Of a stretch of DNA of 64,000 nt, positions 25,701-37,700 are shown in pieces (position 1 is the stretch's first letter; every line of letters begins with the position of its first letter). The position numbers were made by a program, and so were the translations under genes. The notes under the pieces are model-generated. The model made no database searches, had not been told where the DNA came from, and worked only from the letters and a program-made list of their open reading frames with translations. The DNA comes from Manduca sexta. Taxonomy: Eukaryota > Arthropoda > Insecta > Lepidoptera > Sphingidae. Location of the stretch: positions 10,300,777-10,364,776 of the forward strand of contig NC_051141.1 in assembly GCF_014839805.1 (NCBI RefSeq), given 5' to 3'.

Positions 25701-28700
25701 ATTAATTAGGAGAGGGGAGAGCCTAACCGACTGAACTGAACGAAATTAAGTGTAATGAATACACCGGATTTTCAATAGAAAACCCTTACCTAGTAAGTTT
25801 TTGAAACGACCTTTGAACTATATCTCTTAGATAGATTAAATCGGAATTAATATAGTGCATCGTGTAGGTAGCACAAATCTGTCAAAATAGAATATATAAA
25901 ATCTCATGATTGTGCAGGAGTCGTCGGTGACGCCTACTGGCCAGCAGCCAGTGATGCCACACCCCATATCACTCGGGCCCCCCAGCGCGCAGCAGCACCA
26001 GGTCCTCCAGCCACCGCAGCGACCGCCTCACGCCAAGGAATATTCCTTCTTGGATATCGAGCTGCGTTATGGATTACTGCAAGTAAGTATACTCACCCAA
26101 ATATAATCTTCGAACACATATGGAATTTAGATGTGAATAATCATTTCGAGGTATTACAATAAATTGGATGTTTATTATTGTTGCATATTATTCTGATATG
26201 TAGGTAAATCCGATTGTCCGACTTGTTGCGTATCTGACACAATCAGAGGGTTTGTTTATGATGAAAATGTAAATCCATATCATACTACGCAAATATATCA
26301 AAAAATATTTAAAGCAATTAAATCACTAACTATAGAATTATATACAAACAAGAATTTCCGAGAATATAACGAGTAAAGAGAGCTTCAATATCACGGTTTC
26401 TTTATACTCAATGCTTTGAATGAAATTTTACACAAACCTTGATTCTAACTTTTGTTACTCCAGGTTAGTAGTTGACATTGAATTTTAAGTGCTTTATTGT
26501 AAGTAAGTGTTTTAAACTAACTTTGCCCACTAAGTCGTCTGCGTGGCCTTATATCCATCTCAACTTATAATACCCGTCCCGATATACTTCCCCGTAACAC
26601 TGACCATACGCGACGCGTGTGGTTCTTCTGTCCCACAGTATGTCCACCTCCCCTCGACTTACCTTATATGTTACACTACATAAAATTTCATATTTTTCAA
26701 TTATTCGAATTTGAATTCAACGACTAGTTTTCGGGTGATACGCCAATAAATATTTAACCCCTTCCGCGCGCCACCCAGGTACTTTTCCAAAGTTAACAGT
26801 TATTAAATGTTGACAACAACCCAGTTATTAAGTTTATAATTGGCAAATTACCTGTCCTTTTAATAGTAATTGTTTTACAATAATATTATATTAGTTCACT
26901 GCCGCCACGGTCGTGAATCTAGTGCAACAAGTTAAAAGCACTTTCGGGGCGTCAGTACCAGAATTATTAACAGTTATTTCATACCTTAGAGCTTATTTGA
27001 AAATTAGTATCCCATGCATCAAATCGATACTTTTTGGATCGTAATTTTATATATTTTTGACACTTTACAGTAATAAATCATAGGTTTCAGATTCTACCCT
27101 ATTCACCACATTTCGTCTTTTAATATATTATATTTTTTTATATACACGTCCAAGGAATACTTCCATAAATCATTAATATTTAACTTCATATAGATCTTAC
27201 CACTGTTCATTTTACCATCTTAGATGTAAATTTCTTCTTAGCAGATACGCTTCTTCACACACGTATTTAGTTATCCAATCTAAGTATGTCGCCATTCTAT
27301 TGGTGATTTACCTTAGCATCATGTGCAATGAAATTGAATGGATTATAATTAATTGGTGCCATTGTTACTAGATCATCGAAGCGTTGCATTACTTACACTA
27401 CACGGCGAGACAAATCCATCGCAACGTGTGTCCCCAGGTTATAATAGTGACAAAACGTGGCACTTGGAAACTCTTTGGCCTGGAATTTGTGGGTGCGTAT
27501 TCACTGAAAATTATACTATACTACTATCTATGTAGGTACGTATTATATGAACAAGGTATAAGTTTTAAGATATAGCTGTAAGCATAAGCTTGAATAGAAG
27601 TTCCTTTTGATTGCATACTTTTTTGTATTTTGGCTGGTATAATATTTTAATATTTTAATGTAAACTACTAGGTAATCAAAGTACATAAAATCCTAGAAAA
27701 AATATAAGGAGTGAATTTTCAATAACACAATAGTCAACATATATAAATCAAATTTGAATAAATTCCATTCGTTTACTATATTATTAGAACGAGTTTTTAA
27801 TTAAATACATGACTTCAGTGTACGTGCGAGAAAGGAACGTCTCAAAATCAAATAAGATTTTGTTGATTCCTTTTGTTAAATTCCTTTTTTTCTGGGGTTC
27901 AATATATCCGTTAGCTTCAAGATAGTACCATATTAAAAAAAAACTCGTCGTTTGACCTTAAATTGCGGTGCACAAGGAAAATTCTTAAAATCCAATAGAA
28001 TTTTGATATTTTTCATTTTAAGTTTAGTATAAATTCAACTTAATAAAAAACCGATGTTTTTAAGTGTTGTAGTTTAAGTTTAAGTGCCTCGAGATAAATA
28101 TTTTCCTCGGATAAAAAGTAGCCTTTAGCACTCTGGAGTAATATAAGTTCTCATTAGTTGGAAAAAATAAATTGCGTTTAGTAATTACTAGTTAGATTAG
28201 AGCGTTGAAACAAACATATTCTTCTGTTTTATATATTAGTGTATTTGTAGATTCGAATTCCTATTTGTGGTGGTTGGCTGTAATTATTATAGATTAGTTG
28301 ACACGAGACAGAGGTTCAGTAACAACACCACAATTATAATTTGTCAAGGACAATTAGCGTTTGATCTCTGTATTGACATGTTATTTTCATATATGCAGAT
28401 AAACGGATAAACCATCAAACCCCGTAATAAGTTTAATGCGATGCCACCCGTATCACACCTCCAGGTCGCTCTTCATCTATACGTGTGTTTATCGGATTTT
28501 TACCGCAAACACTGGTTTTAAACAAACCTGGGTGCACTTCCCGTCACTAAGAGCACAGTTTTACTCCATATTTACTCCAATATACGCGTCAAATATGAAT
28601 ATAGTCGATGATATAAATATTTTAATGTTCTGAGCTCATGCCTTTCCTTGTGAAAGAACTATATAAATAGAAATGCGGCCGTTGAACTGCGAACTTGTAT

Positions 28701-31700
28701 TGAGTCGTAGAGTAGCCTTGTAACAAATTGTTCCAGAAATTCTTTTCAAGGTTTTCGCAATATTAACTGTTTACTGTAGGTTATAATAGACTAAGTGTTG
28801 CTCACGGATTCGCACGGGTTAAAAGCCTTTCCCGTTGCATAAATCACTGTGCCGATCCATATCGAAAACTGTACGATGCTAACGAAATCTATTTAAATAA
28901 TCAGAGAAAAGGGTGCAACGATTAATATTATGCTAATGCAATAATTACTAACATGGATATTTATGCCTTTGAACGTCTTTTATACGTCTTAGAAAATAGC
29001 CTCAAATACTAATATTCCTGAAAGATAAGTATAGGCTACATTTTATCCCATAAACGAACTTAAATTTACCTAAGCCAAGGCGTGAGCAAAATTACGTATA
29101 AAACGCGATTTAAGCTAACTGGTATGTTTAATATGCAGAAAATATCATTGGATCTGATCCGACCGACATGATATCAGTGCCGCCGTGGTCTATCAAAGTG
29201 GCTAAGATCTCGCAACCCAATCTCGACTTTATGGGTAAATATATCTTCAATACTCTACTGTTATTTCTTTATAGCAAAATATGCATACTTATACATTTTA
29301 TATTATGCAGGGTCATTTTGACACTGCGTTACTAAATGAAACCACATACTCGTTTTCACCTTTGCGGAAATTGTGCCAAAAATCTATTAATAATGAATAC
29401 TTTTATCAAAAATCTGATTTTAGATTTCTGATTTTTTTATCATTTTGTAGTTTAATACGAATATGCCATGTGCCGCTGTGCGTGGATGTATTTATGACTG
29501 AAAGTATGATGTGACCAATTCGACGTATTTTTTTAGAGTAGTAGTAGTAGTGACATAAGGGCGCGTAAAATTAAAATTACTTTTTATTAACATTTATTTT
29601 ATTTGAAACTTATACTTTATTATTTTACATCTACGGCTCAAGTTACTTATTGTAAAGTGTTATTTTCAAGTACATAAGTATGTGGTTTCATTTAGTAACG
29701 CAATGTGAAAATGACCCAGTTTTAGTTTTTTATCGTATACTACCAAACAATTAAAAGAATCGACGATAGTAAATGATCGTCGTCACCAATAACCCACCGA
29801 CCATTCATAGTTCTCATAGGATTAGTTGCTCTTCTACTCTTAATAGAGATGAATGGATGTCCCCCTCATCTTTCAAGTGGAAAAGTAGGGGGCGCTTTGG
29901 GCTTCCAAATATTTCAATCATGGAGATTAAAAATACCACTTCGCGTGGGTTTACTGTGGTAGGTACTCCGATCATTATGACCTATTTATGCTACTTATAG
30001 AAATATTTGCCTACACCATGGTTCCATGTAGTCTTTACATAAATCTCCGACTAAAGATAAATTTAGTTAATAACGTGCTAAGCTAAATTAAACTCAATTA
30101 TGTCGGTATGAGGTAAAACATATATACACGAGTACATTTTGTAATTGTGCCTTCCATTACAGCCCCGGAAGTGCAAACTAACGGCCATTGCAACATACTG
30201 TCGGATATGTTCTCTCTGGGACTTGTGATCTGCGCGGTCTTCAACTTCGGCAAGCCGCTTATACAAGCCAACAACAATCCCATGCTCTACATGAAGCAAA
30301 TTGAATTCGTAAGTAGAAGTATTTCGATGTATTCCTAAGTATTTAAGATATAAATTATTGATGTTCTATTGAAAATTATTTCTGTCCTGATTTTTATCGT
30401 ATATTAATGAAAAAGTTTTTAAATTTATTACGAAATATAATAAGCTGAATTGGTACGTGACACACCGGAAGTAGGTACTATACATCATTTACATATGAAT
30501 TTCATGAATATCAAAAATCGCATAAATTAGTGAAAATGAAAGCAAACAATTAACTTAAGAAAACTTAAGTCAATTTCGTAATGTGTGTCAACAAAGTATT
30601 ATAATGAGCTACACTGTTTTCACAAAATAAGAGCACTACTCAACACTATTGTGTTTCTTTTTCTATCGAACACATTATTCTATTTCGAATCAAAAGTAAA
30701 TAATTAAAAATGTTCACATACCTTATCAATTGGAATAGACATTAAATGTACTCGTGGTATTTGGGAGGAGATTCATGGAATCAACAATTGTAAAAGCTTT
30801 TTTCATTATGAAATTAATGAAACAATATCAACATTTAAAACAAGCAACCCAGATATTAAAAAAGATTTTATGGTATATAAATGATTTTTAATTTATTTTC
30901 TGTGTGTACCTATTATAAATTTCGAATAGATAGGTACTATAAATACTCTTATTGCGTCGTTTCGCCGGAACTACCGCCTTAATGCAAATAACAGATTGAG
31001 GAAACGCTACAGCTATAGATCGTGGGCTATGAAAATACGAATAACTAAAATGAAAAACATTCAACTTGAAATATACATAAATATAACTAGAAAGCCTAAC
31101 AAAATGACTTCATGTATAGTTAGGACTTCTCGACCTCAGAACGCTATCAATGTTAAAAAGTTATTAGATCTAAAGTAGGACTAAACTTCTAACTTTACAA
31201 CTTATCTAAAAATAACTACAAACATCTTACAAACAAAATGAAGCCTACCAAATGATATTATGTACCTACATAAATAAAATGTAGGTTGTAAGGACTCGAG
31301 CTCAGAATGCTATCACTATAAAACGTTATTAGGACTAAACCTCTAACTTTAAGACTTTTAAAACTTATCTAAATATATATTTTGGACCGATAACGCCGCT
31401 CCTATAGTATAACAATTAAATTTAAAGATACATGTTACTTAACCTTACATTAGCTAATTTATAAATTTTTAATATCTTAGTGTGATCACTTAAGGGTGAA
31501 CCTAATATCGCGTTACACTCTTCTATGGGTATATCGCGTGTATTATAATTTTTTGTATGTGAATGGTCACGAACACATTTCATCAAAATATGATATACAT
31601 CATCTACCGAACCACAGCTGAGACAATTAGGTGATGTAGATTTGCCCATAAGACATTTAAATTTATTGGATGAAATGTGTCCAGAACGCAATCGAAGTGC

Positions 31701-34700
31701 AGTTACTATATCGATCCTGTTTATAATTTTATTGTCAATCCATGGTACTTTTAAAGGGTTCGGCTGGATCATTCTGTACCATATGCCTTTTCCTTTAGAC
31801 TGTCAAAATACTCGTTCCAAATATCAAAGCACTTAATTTTAAGATGTCTTACAATTTCAAAATGGCATAGCAACATGAAATGAAGAATACCGTCACTTAT
31901 TAATAATTTTATCTTTCATTGTGTGCCTTTAAAAATAATATGTCTTTTAGTTTACGTAATAATTCTTCAAGTTACCTTCCCGCTTCTCTTGTTTCTGTTC
32001 TTTCACATTCAAGGCTGGCTGGCTGTAGGGTCTATGAAATCTGGTGTTATAAATTCTGAATCTTCAAATTCTCCTTTTATTCTCCTCTTTATCTTTTTAG
32101 ACGGATTCAGTGCTGGAATTTCATGGATGACGGCTTGAGTAGTAACAACCTCTGCATATGTAGAATTTTGACTAGGCGTGTGTATTTCAATAGTAGTTAT
32201 AGACGGAATTTCTCGTTCTCTAGGAGCTTGTTCAGTCAGATTAGTTTGTGGGGACATAGATTGTTAGGGCGCGTCGGTAGATGCAATTGAATTCGGCCAT
32301 TAATTCTCTCTGTCTTTTTTCTTTAATAAATGCTGGGTAAGATCGTGCAAGGGCCATATGATACCCAAACATTTAAATATTTTGGTCAATGTGAACTGTT
32401 TTGGCATAATATCTTTTGCATAAATGTAAATTTCAAATATTTCCTCTTCTTTAACTGCTTTCCGCTACTTCTCTTTAATTTGTACCAACGTCCATTCACT
32501 TCATCTTCTCCGCAATATTGTTGCTATTTCTCTGGTCTTAATGAATTCCTTCGTTACCCTTGGTCCATAATTATCTGTGACTCAATATTTAAATAACTTG
32601 CATCATTCACAAGTGGCAATTAATAAATAGAATAATAACAATATTTAGTATCGTACACGAGACTCTTATCTAAATATGATGAATAAAATATTTCCATAAA
32701 AATATTACATCCACATTTTTATGAGAAATTCGATGTACCTATTAAGGTTCTATATTATATATGTAAATTTCATTGATGTTTTTTCCAGTCAATTTGTAAA
32801 ACTGTAATGGAAATTAATACCATCCCCATATAATTCGCCTGATAATTGTTTTCGTGTGTCACGCAATATTTGCCATTAAAATAATAATGATTGAACTGAC
32901 TTTTTTTCTTTTTTTTTTTTTTTGTTTTCGCGGAGAAAGTGCCTTATGACTACCGCCCAGCCTTCGGGGGGGGCGACTGAGCGGTTATGTTGGGGTCACC
33001 GTGCCTTACGCCAGCCACCCGGATTTGATCTTGACCTTCGGGTGACCGCCGGGCCGAGTCCCTAACCTATATACACGCACGGCATACCAACTAAAACTCC
33101 GCGGTGGCCGTCTTCGGCGCATTAGGGACGACTGTGGGCTTCCTCTGACTGAAATGTTTAAGTTTTCGTCCGCAGTCGTCCTGCGCGGTGCCGCCTGTTG
33201 CGGCCCGTCTCCTATGGGGGCTCAGAAGCCCCCGCGTAACCGAAGGACGCTCTCGGCGTCAACGGCAGCATGAGGCCTACCTTCCACGCTGCCGTCCATC
33301 TCGGGGTCATCACAATGTGCGAGATGTGCACAACGTACACTAAGGGCGGACGGCCCCAGCCGCCCGCCGACGACCCCTGATGGCCCCTATTAGTCGCCTT
33401 TACGACAGGCAGGGGATACCGTGGTGGAATTCTCCAAACGCCCCCATTCCACAGGGCGGGAGACGCCAGTCAGTCGTCCGCCCGGCGCCTCCTACGTCTC
33501 CTCTGGCGGCGGGAGGGATCTTCTCTCTCCGATCCCTCTCGGCACTCTCCTTCTGCGAGATGACTACCTCACAAAGTGGGCCACCGCACGCCAGGATCTT
33601 TGGCTGCCGACCATGGAAGCGACCACGGCCGGCAGCGAAAGATCTCCTCCGACGACTGATCTAAGGGCGCTGCGCTCTTCGTCCCAGGCTGGACAGATCT
33701 CCAAAGTATGTTGGGCCGTATCCAGCGGGCAGTTGTCACAGTGGCAACACACGGCCGACACCTCCGTACCTACGATCCGGTACAGATACTCACCGAAGCA
33801 GCCATGCCCGGTGAGTACCTGTGACAACCGAAAGGTTGCCGCACCGTGGCGCCTGTCTAGCCACTCGGCAAAGACAGGCCGCACTGCCGCAACGGTCCGG
33901 AGCCCCGCTGTCGGGGCCTCCAGCCTGAGACGCCACTCCTCCACGGCGGCTCGTCGTATGGAGGCCCTCTTGGCCTCCACCTCCTTATGATTGAACTGAC
34001 TGCCTCGGTGGCGTAGTTATAATTGTAGTACATGACTACCGCGCTGAGGTCCTGGGTTCGAATCCCGGGTCGGGCAAAAATAATTGTGACTGGGTTTTTT
34101 CATCTTAAAAAATACTCAGTCGCAGCTCGACGTCAGGAAGCTGGCGGTGTGATACCCCCGTGCCTCGGAAAGCACGTAAAGCCGTTGGTCCTGCGCCTGA
34201 TCTCTCTCCAGTAATGTCGGCTTGCCATCTCACCAAACTATGAGAGTGAAGGAACAGAGAGTGCACTTGTGTATTGCGCACATACTTGTGCACTATAATA
34301 TATTCTGCGTACCTGGCTGATCTCCGTAGGGATTAGCCGCCGTGGTCAAAATTCGGATAGGAGGAGATTAATTATTGGAATGGTAACTGGATATTAATAT
34401 GTATCATACATAATATAATTATTAGTCTGACGATGATGTAGTATAAAAACTTAACCAGTTAACTATAAGCAATATTCTAAGTTTATGGGCTGCGGACAAA
34501 TTGCAAAATAGAGCAATAATTGAAGACAATCTTGATAAAATTAATAACAATCCTTAATTATTATTTGATTTCCATTACATTTTGAAACACGCCTATTATT
34601 AGGTACATAAATGAAACATGTTGCTTGTTCGTCCTGCGGTTGTTAAGATAGGGGCAGAGACCTGTAGATTGGTTATTTGCAGTTGGATCAACAAGTGAAC

Positions 34701-37700
34701 GCGATGTTGCCGCGCCTGCCCGGTGCCCTCCAGGAGGCGGTGCAGAGGCTCCTCTCGCGGGACCCGCACCCCCGGCCTAGCACTCAGCTGCTGCCTTTGA
34801 TCAAATACTTCAAGTGAGAACACTTCAATAGTCCAATACCTGCTTCAACAATTCAATACTTTTTACTTTAAACTGATGAAACTATTAAATAATTTAATTA
34901 ATATTACGTTAACACCTTCTCGGGAATTACAATTAATATAATACTTTTGAACAAAAACAAGAAGTTTTAAAAATATCATTATATATTTCACGAATATTTG
35001 TAATTTTCTATTATTAACATATTTATGATGCAATTAACAATACATCGAAACAAATATTTTCTCATGCCTACATCCTAGTATTACATGCACAAATCCACGC
35101 TATAATTATTATTCCGTTTCATTTAATGGGCTGTACTTCAATAGGTGCCAAAGCGAGGCGGCCATCCAAGCTATGCAGTTCTTGGACGTGATCACTATGA
35201 AGGATCCCAACCAGAAGGCAAATTTTTATCGCACCACTCTGCTTGACGCTTTGCCGTACATTCCCAAGGTATGTCTTTTAAAATTGGAAAGTAACCGCAA
35301 ATATTACCAAGTGATTTAAAAAAAAATCATCGTACTTTAAAGGTAGGTGTAATGTGTGTGTATTAATTAGCTAATGCGTTGTTTATCTCCCAATGGTGGC
35401 CACCGTCCTATTGTACTTTTGGATTTTTCCTAAAGTTTTTTTTCATTTATACATGTGTAGTTTTCTTTGCATTTCTTTTTGTATCACTTTTTAAACTAGA
35501 TATTATGAAGTAGTGCTTTAGCGTTGTAATATTTGTTAAATCTCTTCTTTTATATAAATAATAAAAAACAATAATCATACATTCTTATTTTTTTAAGTTT
35601 TTAACCTGTGCCCATATCCAGACCGAAGAAACATTTGCATTTGTATTAACATTTTGTTATTGCCAATTGGATAAGCTTTATATTTCAAATTTTAAATAAA
35701 TTTATACACTCTATTCCACACTAAAAACACTTGAATGTAAAACATCTTAGTATTAATATATTTACCAAATTAATCTGCATTTTCTTACTCGTATAAGTTG
35801 ATCTGCTAGCTCTCGCCTCTTGCGTAACAGCTCATGCGAAAAATTAAGCGAAATTTATCATTCGAAACCTTTTGATGTATTTTAAATGTGTTCTAAAATT
35901 AAACTTAAGTATTATTTGAAATAGTTTTAAAGTCTTTTATGGTTAATTTTTTTATATACCTATTTACATAATGATATTATCTTTTTCCTGTGCCCCTCCA
36001 GCACCATTTTTTTTACCAGCGGAGCGGCAAACGAGGTCCATGTCACTAGCCATTTTGCTACAAGTGGTCACCACTATACACCAACTAAATTCTCCTGGCT
36101 ATAGACATTGCTAGTACTATTATAATTTTCAAGGAAAACGATACTGATTGAATAATGGGAATCTTTCTACGGAAACTTCATCTCATTTTTCTTACTGACT
36201 GCACGAGACACGACAGCAAAGTTTATACTTGGAGTCGATTTTATGTGATATAGTGGAGACTTCGATTAATAAACAAATACTTATATAGCAATATAAATGG
36301 AATATAAATAATAGCGGGAAGCTCGGCCTCGTTTGAGATCTCAACGTCCCGTATACGAAGAAAAGAGATGAATCGGTGGGTGTTATCACACATAGCCAAA
36401 CCGTATTGTTAAATCGTGACAAATATTTCAGAAACTCCGTTGGCAACATGTCTGGCCGGCGCTGCAGTTAGAAGTTCGAACTGCTGAGGTCCTAGCTGCG
36501 GTGTTGCAGCCCATCATCTGGCTTACCAATGAGGCGGCTTCTGAAGAATTTTCTCACTACGTTCTGCCGACCTTGAAGTAAGATTTAATTTACATAATAT
36601 TTTATCACGTTAATCCAGGTTCATTCATTAATTTATCCTCTCTACTCCTCTAGTGTCGAAAGTATTTTCAATCATATTCACAATTATTCATCTAATATCT
36701 CAGCAACGTATAGTAAAATCCAATGATTCAACAATCCTTGAGCGATATACTCTACGTATTTAAAGATCCAGTGTGTAAAGTAGCACGACGTCATTTGACG
36801 CTCAGCATAATATCGTATTAAGTACCTTTTATAAAATTACTAGCTTTTGCCCGCGGCTCCGCCCGCGTTATAAAAGTTTTTCAGGCTAAAGTTTTCCGTT
36901 ATAAAAGTAGTAGTTTCCGGGAGCCTATGTTCTTCCCAGGGTCTCAAACTGTCTCCATACCAAATTTCATCTTAATACGTTGGGTAGTTTTGAGTTTAAC
37001 ACGTTCAGGCAGACAGATGCAGCGGGGGACTTTGTTTTTATAATATATTTTTTAGAACTTTTTAAGAGGAACAATCCCGTCATACATCATTGTTGCATAA
37101 CTTTAACCGTTTACGCAGCGCACGCAACGGAAGCTCTCAAAACTAATAATTTTTCTCCGTTTTTGCAACATGTTTCATTACTACTCCGCTCCTATTGGTC
37201 ATAGCGTGATTATATATAGCCTATAGCACTCCGGGATCAAAGGGCTATCCAACACAAAAATGTTTTTTCAGTTCAAACCGGTTGTTCCTGATATTAGCCA
37301 TTACTGCTCCGCTCCTATTGGCCATAGCGTGATGATATATAGCCTATAGCGCTCCACAAATAAAGGGCTATTCCACACAAAACGAATTTTTCAGTTCAAA
37401 CTGGTAGTTCCTGAGATTAGCTATTACTGCTCCACTCCTATTGGTCATAGCGTGATGATATATAACTTCGAGCACTCCACAAACAAAGGACTATTCAACA
37501 CAAAAAGAATTTTTCGGTTTGTACCGGTAGTTCCTGAGATTAGCCATTACTGCTCCGCTCCTATTGGGTATAGCGTGATGATATATAGCCTATAGCACTC
37601 CACGAATAAAGGGCTATCCAACGCAAAAAAAAAATTCAGTTTGGACCGGTAGTTCCTGAGATTAGCCATTACTGCTCCGCTCCTATTGGGTATAGCGTGA

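Larger units (their letters stand above)
30309..34682 (+). other. SCYL2: SCYL2 intron 5
   Basis: 4.37-kb intron crowded with retroelements: LINE remnant 31120-32257, LINE 32902-33986 and SINE 34002-34350. Confidence 0.9.

Noticed and set aside
33421..33990. 189-aa + strand frame
   Set aside because: Shadow of the minus-strand LINE ORF2 C-terminus, which has the zinc-knuckle and family motifs.
34040..34075. Possible tRNA gene (B box GGTTCGAATCCCGGGT)
   Set aside because: No cloverleaf closes around it; it is the head of a SINE with body and tail downstream.
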